A DNA stretch of 64,000 nt from Gentiana macrophylla. Lineage: Eukaryota > Streptophyta > Magnoliopsida > Gentianales > Gentianaceae. The DNA is taken from NCBI GenBank assembly GCA_026214975.1, contig JAOBSW010000803.1, positions 83,416 to 147,415 on the forward strand. The letters run 5' to 3'. Below, piece after piece: positions 28,725 through 37,925 of the stretch. Made by a program: the position numbers and the translations under genes. How positions within the stretch are numbered: the stretch's first letter is position 1; each line of letters opens with the position of its first letter. The notes beneath the pieces are model-generated. The model ran no database searches. It saw only the letters and a program-made list of their open reading frames with translations, and was not told the origin of the DNA.

Positions 28725-31448
28725 AAGAACAGAGTATTATAGGTATCTTTTCTGTTTTTGATCGACAACCCAAAAATAAAATATCAGATAAAGCTGCCTG
28801 ATGATAGTAGTCCAATTTAAGGTATTATCGCGAAATGTCCTATTCTTTGGGAATGAAGGTATATGCTATAAATCGATGAAAAGAAAAAGTCGAATCAAAA
28901 CTATCAAGAATTATCACGAGTTTAAGAAACCGGATTCGTGATTTTCGATCGAAAGAGTAATACTCGATCAATCTTGATAAAGCAATGCCTATGTTCTTAA
29001 GTTCTTATTTATTAATATAAAAAAAAAAAAAAAAAAAAAGAAAACCATATTTTGGAAGTTATTAAAGTTAAAAATTGAAAACGATTAATCGTGAGTGTTC
29101 TTGATTGAGAAATTTTGATCGGAAGATGAAGGTGTGTAAGACGCATGCGACTTTGCTTTATTTTCTTTTGATTTCCTTTGTTATCCTTTTCGATTAGCCA
29201 ACTACCACGGCACGAACGTTACAAGCCAATTTGCCAACTACTTGACTTAGTCATTGATTCCGATAAATCATACGATTGGAGATTAAAAAGTTGTTCTAAA
29301 TATTTTATTTATACTTATAAAGTGATTCATGAAAATTTCATTTAAATAATATTTTATAACTAGTTTATTAAATTATATACACTTTTATCTTCTAAAATAT
29401 CTTAGATAGATGAAATTAATATAATTATAATGTTGATGACATACGTTACTAAGTTAGGAATTTATTCTAGAAAGATTATATTATCGCTTATTTTGCTTCG
29501 AGAGACGATCAAAAGTTTAAGTGGGGAGTTGTGATGTATGAAAAATATATGATCAAATTATAAGACTTTTTATTATTATATTTATGATATTTTAGTATAA
29601 TTTCATATAAATGCATTAAAAACTTATAAAAATCATAGTTAGTTATAATTAGATGCATAAGTTATAAAAGCGATAAAAATGATAGTTTTTGTCGAGATTA
29701 CGTTTGGTGTTTCGTTGAGTTTGTTGCGAGGATCGGATGTGTACCAAGATCCCAAAATATGACATACTTTGAAGTATAAATCATGAGTTTTTGTGGGATA
29801 AAAGATTATGCCAAAATCTAACAACTTTGAACAGATCAACTGTATTTATTGTTTCTACCGTAACTCATCTTCAACGGACATTTGATCTAACTTAGAGGCA
29901 TTTTCAGAGAAAAAGTCCTTGATGAAAGTTGTAGGCCTTCAAAAGAGCTTTCCAACGAATATCAAATCATGTCAATCTGAGGTCTACAGCTCGAGATAGG
30001 TTTTTACAAACATCAGATATGTTGTATGTCCGGCACGCGCCGGAGAAGGCCGAATATTGCCAGAAAAATCTCTGAAACCGGGGCCCACAAATCTTGACAA
30101 GAGAATATATACTGTGTAGCCGGCACGCGCCGGTGGTGGTCCCGGCGCGCCCGGCCTTGTGGTACACTCTATAAATACCCTCAAATGCAACCATTTTGGA
30201 GTGTACCAAGGCATATATCTTTCTTCTATATGTCTCTATAGTTTCGTTTTGTTGTTTTTAGTTAAATAAAAGGCATAAGCGGCACTCTGCCGGAATAATC
30301 TTTGTAGTATAAAGTATCGTTATAATGCTTAGAGGATGTATCAAGGCTCATTGATGTCAAGGAGTTGCTATTTCGGAGGATACAACTCGAATGCTTCGAT
30401 TGTAACCTGGTAACTTTTCTAATGTATTTATGTTTATGTAGTATTTGTAGTATCTATATATTACTTATAATGATATTAGGCTAACTTAGTATCTAGCCAA
30501 GATATGAAATTGGATTAGTATTATCTTTTTAGGAAATGGATGATGACTATACTAAAAATTGGATAAAAATCGGTTATAATGAATCTCTTTTCTATATTAA
30601 GTATTGAATTAGCTACTTGATATGAAAGAATTCATAATCTAATTATGAATTGGCGCCTCGTAGTTAGGTTATGAACTCGTTAATAGAAAGACCGGAGGTA
30701 AAATTGGCCGAGTGAAAGCGTGACAACGGAATCCGATTTCTAAAAGCGGGGTAGATTTGTTTGGGAGAAACAAACTCTTATTGAAATATGTACTCGAGAG
30801 ATTATTACGTTTAATTCATTTGTTTAATTGACATACCTTAAAATTGGCGAATGACAAAAGCGAGAGTGACCCATGCTTGAGGATGACCTTGGACAAATGA
30901 TTGGACATATGACAATTTCAGGATGCTCGTGTGAGAATGAATTGTTTAGTTTAGGAGTGCACCGTTTCGTATAATTGATTTAACTTAAAATAAAGATCGA
31001 GCACATCCAATTCCACTAAAAGATATAATGATTCAATAACATATTCTTGGCTAGTCTATAATTATAATATCTATCTCCCTCCCTTAGATATTGTTTTGGT
31101 ACTATATATACTTATATACATATATATATATGTATTGCTATATATCTATATATATATTTATATACTTATATATATCTGTTTTAGTTTTATGCTTTGTTAG
31201 TTTTAGAGTTTGGTTGGATGATAAAATTGCGACTTAGATTGAGATAATAACTTTTCTTGGTGTTTAATCACGGTGAATTACCAAGTTTTCCACGAGGATC
31301 GACACGACTCATCACTCTATCACTACAATTTGACCCGGTACAACGCCGGTAAGGATTGATAGCATAGAAAAGGTCCGTCTACTAGGCGACAAGCTGCACT
31401 TACTTCATTCTGTTGCGAGCGTAGGGTATTCATAGTGGGTGGAGACAT
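10885..31448 (-). CDS. Helitron Rep/helicase (RepHel), about 1518 aa
   Basis: Three exons join in phase: 31448-31404 (15 codons), 15480-14292 and 14207-10885. Intron 2 is 84 bp with GTAATT...TTTCAG. Intron 1 originally measured 74 nt (GTAAGT..., a CTGAAC branch-like motif, ...ACATACAG) and now contains the 15.8-kb Athila element. Exon 3 carries the Helitron_like_N Rep domain with the HUH motif GLPHAHF (residues ~601-607) and the two-tyrosine motif [10 protein letters not shown] (Tyr740 and Tyr744). It also carries a PIF1-type superfamily 1 helicase: Walker A GPGGTGKT (~1083), WDEAPM, GGDFRQ and a C-terminal [10 protein letters not shown]...VALSRAK (~1450). Rep nicks and rejoins the strand; the helicase unwinds it. 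No internal stop was found in over 4.5 kb. The first exon is inferred from splice signals; the 1107-residue last exon is certain. Confidence 0.88.
15533..15537. repeat. Target-site duplication CTAGG, left copy
   Basis: The same 5 bp recur at 31382-31386 directly after the right LTR. A 5-bp duplication is standard for LTR-retrotransposon integrase. Confidence 0.88.
15538..17390 (+). repeat. 5' LTR of the Athila-type element
   Basis: Starts TGATGTATG and ends GTCCGTCA, 7 bp before the primer site. It closely matches 29532-31381, with scattered substitutions and 1-2 base indels. A TATA box (TATAAATA) lies at 16171, downstream of GC-rich palindromes at 16034-16045 and 16142-16155. Confidence 0.92.
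16171..16178 (+). promoter_or_regulatory. TATA box of the 5' LTR
   Basis: TATAAATA about 15 bp downstream of the palindrome at 16142-16155; its counterpart in the 3' LTR is at 30170-30177. The likely start of the genomic RNA follows within about 30 bp. Confidence 0.65.
17397..17414 (+). other. Primer-binding site for tRNA-Asp
   Basis: TGGCGCCGTTGCCGGGGA is the exact complement of the 3' end of plant tRNA-Asp(GTC), CCA included, as I recall that tRNA. It begins 7 nt after the LTR. This primer is typical of Athila/Calypso-group elements. Confidence 0.88.
17900..19281 (+). pseudogene. Athila gag, frameshifted
   Basis: In changing frames the region encodes a retrotransposon gag domain: [20 protein letters not shown] (about 18150-18210) followed by FLKQRFYS. 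The downstream frame 18679-19281 contains HPTFRW and a heptad-rich segment, as in Athila-group capsid/nucleocapsid proteins. No zinc knuckle was seen. Several stops and frame changes break it. Confidence 0.7.
19970..20597 (+). pseudogene. Retropepsin-like aspartic protease region, broken
   Basis: [12 protein letters not shown] at about 20022-20057 is the D-(S/L)-G-A active-site motif used by Gypsy-type proteases. It is followed by an LGIGEF...MADRS block typical of Athila-group polyproteins. The frame changes at 20250 and again near 20597. Confidence 0.72.
20743..21530 (+). pseudogene. Reverse transcriptase region, broken
   Basis: Begins with [20 protein letters not shown] and RRLNPNLQ (primer-grip side), then [14 protein letters not shown]. 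After two frame changes it has FMDDFSVYG (about 21351-21378), the catalytic xxDD motif in its Athila form, and [10 protein letters not shown]. These motifs copy element RNA into DNA in a functional relative. Confidence 0.8.
21531..22200 (+). pseudogene. RNase H region, broken
   Basis: [19 protein letters not shown] sequence (about 21586-21635) closes the reverse transcriptase thumb. [10 protein letters not shown] near 21785 is the usual start of the Gypsy RNase H. Multiple frame changes follow. Confidence 0.65.
22260..23549 (+). pseudogene. Integrase region, broken
   Basis: DFMGPF near 22660, then ISDRGSHF (about 22830) and [20 protein letters not shown] (about 22907-22966), are DDE-integrase core motifs. 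A frame with [20 protein letters not shown] sequence follows to 23549. Stops occur throughout. Confidence 0.78.
23550..24398 (+). other. Spacer after pol in the Athila element
   Basis: AT-rich and non-coding. It separates integrase from the first palindrome-led 3' transcription unit. Confidence 0.5.
24399..24433 (+). promoter_or_regulatory. Pair of GC-rich palindromes upstream of 3' ORF A
   Basis: CCGGCACGCGCCGG occurs at 24399-24412 and again at 24420-24433. The same 14-mer is present in the LTR promoters. No TATA box is obvious; CT-rich leader-like sequence follows. Confidence 0.55.
24889..26440 (+). pseudogene. Athila 3' ORF A, plant-transposon-protein type, broken
   Basis: Starts [15 protein letters not shown], directly after a good splice acceptor (TCGTAG at 24883-24888), with a matching donor AAG/GTAATA near 24735, so the start codon probably follows a leader intron. 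A basic N-terminus leads into [20 protein letters not shown]. After stops at 25195, the frame 25279-25737 has [18 protein letters not shown] and [18 protein letters not shown]. That pattern recalls the putative plant transposon protein domain seen in Athila-group ORFs. It occupies the position of the env-like gene, but I saw no signal peptide or membrane anchor. The tail (26000-26440) is low-complexity and broken. Confidence 0.55.
26676..26771 (+). promoter_or_regulatory. Palindrome pair plus TATA box upstream of 3' ORF B
   Basis: Two GC-rich palindrome variants (about 26676-26689 and 26694-26707) are followed by TATATAAG at about 26764. The same arrangement of palindrome then TATA occurs in the LTRs. 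Confidence 0.5.
26847..27720 (+). pseudogene. Athila 3' ORF B, broken, unrecognised
   Basis: An ATG about 80 bp after the TATA box opens MSDRSSRT. Across frame changes the region reads [20 protein letters not shown] then FY (about 27055-27125), which recalls the VREFY segment of plant-transposon-protein ORFs, so it may be a diverged duplicate of 3' ORF A. Function unknown. Confidence 0.4.
27721..29518 (+). other. 3' non-coding region of the Athila element
   Basis: AT-rich. It contains a second polypurine-like AAGTGGGGAG (28044-28053), a 49-base poly-A tract (28673-28721) and a shorter poly-A near 29020. No coding potential was seen. Confidence 0.6.
29519..29531 (+). other. Polypurine tract before the 3' LTR
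   Basis: AAGTGGGGAGTTG abuts the LTR and would prime plus-strand synthesis. A second copy of its core, AAGTGGGGAG, lies at 28044-28053. Confidence 0.75.
29532..31381 (+). repeat. 3' LTR of the Athila-type element
   Basis: Near-identical partner of the 5' LTR. The end reads GTCCGTCTA instead of GTCCGTCA, so the terminal CA has been disturbed. TATAAATA lies at 30170-30177, with GC palindromes at 30030-30043, 30120-30133 and 30142-30154. Confidence 0.92.
31382..31386. repeat. Target-site duplication CTAGG, right copy
   Basis: Matches 15533-15537 and defines the right edge of the retroelement. Confidence 0.88.
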
Positions 31449-31471
31449 CGCCCCAAGCCACAAATAGAGGT

Positions 31472-31813
31472 TCAATGTTTTTGGGTTTGGATTGAGCAGC
31501 GCGGGCGCATGAGAGGCTTTAATTCTACGTTAGCACGTTGTTGCACATGTAACGAGTTTTTCTTAAGGTTTTCCTTTTTCTTTATTTTAGTAGTAGAGGA
31601 AGTATTAGGTTGAATAATACCATCAGGACCAGAAGGAACAACAAGCGTGTTCGCTAACCTGGTTGGTACAATGTTAGCAGGAGCAGAAAGGGCACCGACA
31701 TGGTTCCTAGGCACGTAGCCAGGCCTAGGCTTTGCAGATCCCTTAGTGCGCATTGGGCGGAAGTTGTCAGGGTTCGAATAACCTTCTGTGGCATTTGTGC
31801 CATTGATAAGCAT
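31472..31813 (-). CDS. Small ORF upstream of RepHel in the Helitron
   Basis: A 113-residue frame starting MLINGTNATEG, with a basic KIKKKENLKK stretch and many Pro, Asn and Thr residues; it stops 24 bp before the proposed RepHel start. I recognise no domain. It could be an upstream ORF of the same transcript, or a coding exon spliced in a way I could not see. The extended open frame reaches 31996, but the ATG at 31813 follows a more plausible leader. Confidence 0.35.
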   Translation of the reverse strand: MLINGTNATEGYSNPDNFRPMRTKGSAKPRPGYVPRNHVGALSAPANIVPTRLANTLVVPSGPDGIIQPNTSSTTKIKKKENLKKNSLHVQQRANVELKPLMRPRCSIQTQKH

Positions 31814-31996
31814 ATCAATTAGGACCGAGCAGGGAAAAATTGTGGTATAACCCACAAAAACAAAACAGAGCGAGAAGAAATGGGAAACACCATATTGAGA
31901 AAAATGAGAAACAAAATGATTGAGGCATGTATGCATGAGAATGCAGCAGCAGTAACTTAATGAATGAACATGAACGGAAAAAAAAACACATAGCAC

Positions 31997-34324
31997 AATA
32001 ACAGCTGAGAGGAAGAGAACATACTCAAAGGTATAAACTACAATATCTGGTAATCTATGATCGCCTCAAAGCCTGCATGAAATGAAAAGAGACATTTTTT
32101 GGAAGTAAGTAGGCAGCTATAGAAAAGCAAAGGGAACACTAAACAAATATGGTTTCATGGTTTGTATTGGCCAGCTAAACAGACTGAAATGTGGCGCACA
32201 TAGCAAAGTACAATTATTGGTATGTTTCTATTAGTAACGAAAAACAACATAACACATACCATGTGTGAATAATTAAATGAAAAGTAACATGTATTACTAA
32301 GAATTTGCAGCATACATAGAAACAATACAGTAAATGCTTAATTAGTGCAAGGAAATCGATATTTACTGCCAAGTAAGTGAAGTTCTAAGGCAGGGCAACT
32401 ATATTTGTACTGTATGTATTTGAAGTTCAGGTGAAATGCAAGAAATAAAGTTTTAATGCATAAGAAACAGCAAACCGCAGAATTAGCTTTGAAACACAAA
32501 TAGCTATTGCAGGCATTCAAGATTGTGTAAATTCATAATCGAGTATTATATTTTGTAAGTATCAAGAAGTCATTTTAAAAAAATCAGAGGCATAAACTAC
32601 TACTATTAAGTCATAATGAGTTGCAAAGAATTCAGGGAGAAGCTGATCCCTAGAGCTGAAAATTTGTCTGGACTGATTAATATAGCACGCTTACAGCTAA
32701 GGCTGTTGGAGATCATTGGAAAAGGAAAGAAGTTGGAAAAGGACATCAGAGTAGAAACATTATGTCTAAAGACCCTAACTTTACACATGATGATAGAGAT
32801 GATTCATTTTCATCAGATTTAGAAGATCATTAGCGTATTCATCTTGGTGACCACAGTGCAATTGAACAGGAAAAATCTAATCAGCAGGTTCGGTAAGCAT
32901 CTATTGAAAGGACAACAAAGTAATTTGTTGGGGAAAAAGGATTGACCGCAAGAAAACAGCAGATGATTGTTAGTTAACCAAAAGTGGGGACAATCACAAG
33001 TATCTACTTTCACACCTAAAGGTTTGACATGTGTTAAGCAATGCAACAACACAAAAAGCTAAAACTGTTAATGTATCAACGCCTGGGAAACTCAGTACAC
33101 TAAACAAAGAAGTAAGGTTTGCTAATATCACAATAAGGAAGCTAAGGTTCATTTTTCAGACAGAAATTGAATTCCACGCATGAAGACACGATTTTCTCGA
33201 ATCATTTAGTATTAATACCAGCCTAACAATTTGATCAAACAACTTACCAGTTAATTATTGCAAGCTCTCGTTTTTTATTTTCCTTATCCCTAACCTAAAA
33301 CAACCAGAAACCCAATGAATGTAATATCTTAGTTAAAAGGTTGCAGAATTTACATCCATTCACCATACTCAAACAGTCTACCACACAACATGCAATGCTA
33401 AAAAACATGAAACATAAAAAGAGGATGCAAGATGGACAACCTTGCTGGAATCTGGCTTTACAAACATGCTAGCTATCAACAAATTAAGCTCATCCACAAC
33501 ATGCAATTCCAGAAAACATGGTTCGGTTAAAAAAGAGAAGTCAAATACACAAGCTTACTGGAATCAGCCTCTATAAGACGGTAAATATAAGCATCAAACT
33601 CCCCAGACACACATGCAAAGCAGCAAAACCTATCAAACCAACGAATTCCGCTCATGCATAACATGTAATTGCAGAAAAAATGATTCAGGATTTACAAACT
33701 CACCAAACACACATGCAAAACAACAAAATGCCATCAAATCAACGAACTGCACTGATTCATAACATGCAATTCCAGAAAAAATAACAGAGAAAAAGAAGAT
33801 TTGAGCAAGAAAAATGACTATCACAGAGAAAGAGCACCAAGAAACCCACCGATTAAGAAGCAAAGTTGAAACAGTAAGAAATGAACTGGAAATTGCATAA
33901 CCAACATGCAGCATCATCATTAATTAATTAACAGAGACAAAGAACATTCGAGGTAGAAAAATAATTATCAGACAAAAACAGTCCCAAGAAACTCACCGAT
34001 CAAGAAGCAGAACTCCAAAAGACAGAAATAAACTGGAAATTCGATTATGCTTCAAGCATTTCTTTTATACAGAAGGCCTTGAAGGCGGCGAGCGAAAATT
34101 TGAGTGGAGAAAAACGTGTAAAGTAAATGAAGGTGGCAGCTGTTTTATAAGTCCAATAATAATAAAAGAAATAATATAATAATTGCCCGTTATTAGGTAG
34201 AAAAGCATCTGGGCCTCTGGGCTTTAAATCTGAAAGCCCAATCTAAGATTGGGCCCGAACAGCAAACAACAAAGGGCAACAGCCAATAAAAAAAAACAGT
34301 TGTCAAATTCTAGCTACCCCTTAC
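31997..34324 (-). other. Helitron 5' region: leader, introns and promoter, no further gene seen
   Basis: AT-rich DNA without a convincing coding region. Minus-strand GGTGAGT-like donors near 33990-34020 and repeated similar blocks (CATGCAATTCCAGAAAA) at 33380-33780 suggest an intron-containing leader. No captured host gene fragment was recognised. Confidence 0.4.
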
Positions 34325-34344
34325 CTTCTTATTAGATAGGTAGA
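34325..34344 (-). other. Helitron 5' terminus (TC end)
   Basis: The minus strand begins TCTACC... directly after an A (complement of T34345). The match to the 5' ends of plant Helitrons is by recalled consensus. Confidence 0.75.
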
Positions 34345-36652
34345 TTTTAAGTTTATAGAGTTAATATATAAAATATATTGTTCATCTAATAAAGCCAATA
34401 ATTATGTTTTTTTAGTACATATCATAACCAGATCGAGTAATTAAAGAAATTTAAAAAAAGATTGAAATCATTTTGTTGATTGTAATTTATTATGAGTCTC
34501 TATTATCAAATAAGAAAACCTGAGTCTACTTCCTAATTCTTATATTGGTTTAGTCCGTTACGAGAAAACAGCGTATTGACATGGTTAAATGTAGAATTCA
34601 ATAGTTTTTTGCCATTGATGTAAATTATGTGATCCCAAAAATTTGGTTTGTGGTTTATTTTAGTGTGGACGTAGCTATTTAGAGTTTATGTAAAAAATAA
34701 TTGGTTTTGTCATATTGTTTTTAAAATTAGGCTTGTTAAACCGAAACCAGCTCAATTCAAACCGAAACTAATTCGAACCAAACAATTGGGGTTGACTTTG
34801 TTTTGGTTTGGTGTGGGGAACAATTTATGACGTCACAAACCGACCCGAGTCTTTCAAAACCCGACCAAACCAATCCATGATCACCCTTAGCTTTTGATTC
34901 TAAAGAGTCTTGTCAAACGAGCATAATCATTCAATTCATGAGCAAACTATAATTCAACTTATATACATTTATGAGTTATATTCACAAACTCGCTCGTTCT
35001 AAATTTACAAACAAATCTATACACATTATCTTTTTTCCCTTAAAACCACCGATATCAGAAACCAACTGGTTCGACTAATCCGAGTTCGGCTCCGGATCGT
35101 GCCTGCAGAGTCCGACGCAATATTTTACTAATATAAAACTAACTACTGACTAAATGGTCATAGCATAAATGAACACTCATTTGTTTGACATAAATAAGTA
35201 AAGCATAAACAAATGTTCATATGATCACGAACGCTCATTCGTTTAATGTAAATGAGTCAATCACAAACAAAACCAAAAAAAAATTAGGGGGAATAATGGA
35301 GCAGGACAAAAATATTTCATCAATTGAGTAGAAAGACAGTCTTTTGAAATTTTTGCATAAAGGACAAAACTATTTATTCACTGTTTAAATTCAACATCGA
35401 AATTCATTAATTTTCAAAATTGATGTCGAAATTCATTTTGATTTTAAGGATTCATTGTCATAAATTCACCGATTTGGGATTCATTTGATTTTCGGGATTC
35501 ATTTGTTTGTCTTTTCTCATTTATAAAATTATGCGGTTAATAAATTCTCTATAAAAATACGTAATTTATCGTGTTAATTAAAAATATTCTAGATTGTGTC
35601 TTTATCCCTAATTTTCTAAAAAAATTAATCGTTTATTAAACGAACAAACTCGACACGTTCACACAACATTAAGTTGGAGTTAGGACAAGAATTTAACTTG
35701 AAAGGAACGTCTAGGTGACTAATTAAGTCCCATGTCGCCATACAAATTGCAACAATTCTTTTTTTTTTTGGGGAGAGGGAGAGGAGAGGTTTTATTTAGT
35801 TTTCAAATGAGATAGTAATATGTAACAACTTTTAAACTAATTCCACACTGCCTTGATTTGGATACACGCAATATGCTTTCCCTTTTTGTACGTCAAATTC
35901 TCCAACTTATTAACTGAAAATTGCCTTTTTATCCAAAACCTTAGCAGCATACTACCTTTTTATTATAAAAACACACATATATACGTACGTGTGTATATAT
36001 ATATTTGACCTCTTTATATTTGTTTATTGATCCATTGTTTTATGTTTTGATTTCATAATTATAAAATTAAATATCTGAATATATATGAAAAAAAAAAAAA
36101 AAAAATTGACAATCTTACATGACACTCGTGTTAAAAATCTCATGAGACGTTCATGTGCTAAAATGTAAGAAGAAAGTATTTTTCATTATCAGTTTGTTGG
36201 TTTGTTAATGCATATATTTATGCTGTGAATCGGTGTTTGCAGATGTTTGCTGGTTATAGATGTCATTTTTTCTCAGTTGTTAATGCTATATATTATTGGT
36301 TTGTTCTAGCTACCCTTTAAAATAAACTTGTTGTTTTCGACATTTATAGCATATTAATTAGATATTATAATGATAATTTAACCTCGGTGTTTCTTGATCT
36401 TTTCGAATTCTTATTTGAATAAGGGGCTCTCCTTTGATTTGATATTAACTTTGTTATTAATATATATATATATATGATGAATAGTTTGTGACAAACCCAA
36501 CAAAATAATGCATGCATGCCATTCGACTCTGCACGTGGACAGGTACCAAAAATATATATAATATATATTTGAAGTAGTTCAGTTTTATGCTAAAATAGTA
36601 ACTACTTAGAATCTATATTAATTAATAATGAAGTAAAATAGCTCATTAAATA
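34345..36652. other. AT-rich intergenic DNA
   Basis: No gene, repeat array or transposon terminus recognised. It begins with the T that flanks the Helitron 5' end. Confidence 0.5.
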
Positions 36653-37925
36653 GTTTTTTTTAAGGTAAAAATACTAGAATTTTATTAATCATGATAGTAA
36701 ACAAACAATTAATTACGTGAGATGGTAGAGATGAGCCTCAATCTTTATAACCAACAAGATTTAGGCCTTCATTAACTAGTAAATGAGCTGGTATGTTACC
36801 TTGTCTTTTAACAAAAGAAAAAGGATAAAGAAATAAAAGCGGCACAAGATTTTGTGATCTTGATAATACTTCCCAAAAGGCGACAAGTCCTCCGATTGGT
36901 TTGTAAGGCGTTGGTGGATAGTGAGAGAAGTCTCCTTCTATGATAAGGCGAAAGAACCTCCAGGGTAGGGCATACGTCAATGCATGATACTGTGATGGCG
37001 GACGCGAGGATCACCGAGGTAAGGAGAGGACGAGTAAAACTTTAAAGAGACAAATAAAAAATTTAAGGGGGGGCAAACATGATACATACTACATATATAT
37101 TAGTAAGATTTTTTCGGATTAAGGGCAATTGCCCCCCCCCTACCCTCACTGTTTGTATGTAGGTCCACCACTGATGATACACTGCTAAGGCCTCTCCAAT
37201 TAAAACTTCATAGTTCCCTTCTAATTTTTTTAGAAGCTCGGATGATTTTCCGCTTGGTATTGCGAAGAATTCCACCAATGATGCTTGAAGAATCATTAAA
37301 AGCTGCGTCGACATTGAACATAAGAGAGTCTCGTGACGGAGGTGACCATTTAAGAGCCAAATGAGGGCTCTTGGTAACCAGTTGTTGTCGTTCTGTGGCA
37401 AGGTAATATTCTTTCCGCCTCCGCCCCAAAGACGTATCAACATGGATTTGATGATCACATCTTCTGCACTGAAAAGATAGGCATTTCTAGCCTTCCATAT
37501 ATTCCATAATAGATGTATCACATGAACTAATTCCATTTCATCATTCAAATAAAGCATCTTTGCGAACCAGTCTGTAAAAGTGTGTATGCGGAGGTCTGAG
37601 AAGAACTTACAAAGATGATGTTCTTGCCAGATTGATTGTGGGATTAAACACTCAAAGAGACAATGCCATATTGTTTCTTCGCGGTGGCCACAAATACCAC
37701 ATGAACCATTGCCCATCCCTCTCGATTTGAGCCTCGACGCTGTAGGTAGAACATTATTCATGAGCTTCCAAGTGAAGTGTGTAATACGCGGTTTAACTTT
37801 AAGCTTCTATAAGGTGGTCCAAAGCTTCTTGGATAAGTTAGGGGTTGAGGAGGTCGTCTCATCTATTTGCTTGAACTTAAAATCATATGCCAGATGGTAT
37901 CCCGTTTTGACTGTGTAGATCCCAT
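36653..37925 (-). mobile_element. 3' fragment of a LINE (non-LTR retrotransposon)
   Basis: On the minus strand: KTGYHLAYDF-like reverse-transcriptase tail (about 37900), a zf-RVT domain with CGICGHREETIWHCLFEC (about 37690), a WNIWKARNAYLF linker, then an RNase H-like region ending FSFVKRQGNIPAHLL (about 36800). It ends in a short A-tract (T-run at 36653-36661 on plus). Stops and frame changes make it a dead 5'-truncated copy. Confidence 0.75.

Larger units (their letters stand above)
15538..31381 (+). mobile_element. Athila-type Ty3/Gypsy LTR retrotransposon, 15.8 kb, degenerate coding region
   Basis: Two long direct LTRs (15538-17390 and 29532-31381), TG ends, CTAGG duplications, a tRNA-Asp primer-binding site and a purine-rich tract define a full-length element. 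The order gag, protease, reverse transcriptase, RNase H, integrase places it in Ty3/Gypsy. The tRNA-Asp primer, great length, long LTRs and extra ORFs after integrase point to the Athila/Calypso group. All coding parts carry stops and frameshifts, so it is not autonomous as sequenced. It lies antisense to the Helitron genes that host it. Confidence 0.9.
6897..34344 (-). mobile_element. Complete Helitron transposon, split by a nested Athila element
   Basis: Read on the minus strand, the 5' end at 34344 starts TCTACCTATCTAATAAGAAG, close to the TCTATA... starts of plant Helitrons, and is preceded by A. The 3' end at 6897 is CTAG followed by T, with a GC-rich hairpin 9 nt inside. Insertion between A and T without target-site duplication is the Helitron hallmark. 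Removing the nested 15.8-kb retroelement and one copy of its 5-bp duplication leaves about 11.6 kb. It carries the two genes expected of an autonomous plant Helitron, Rep/helicase and an RPA-like protein, both on the minus strand. Boundaries are from termini recognised by eye; an empty site elsewhere in the genome would prove them. Confidence 0.88.

Noticed and set aside
29967..30214. Minus-strand frames in the 3' LTR
   Set aside because: They span the palindromes and TATA box; no counterpart in the 5' LTR.
31472..31996. Extending RepHel upstream into the 174-aa frame
   Set aside because: That frame ends in TGA 24 bp before the RepHel start and no splice pair joining them was found.
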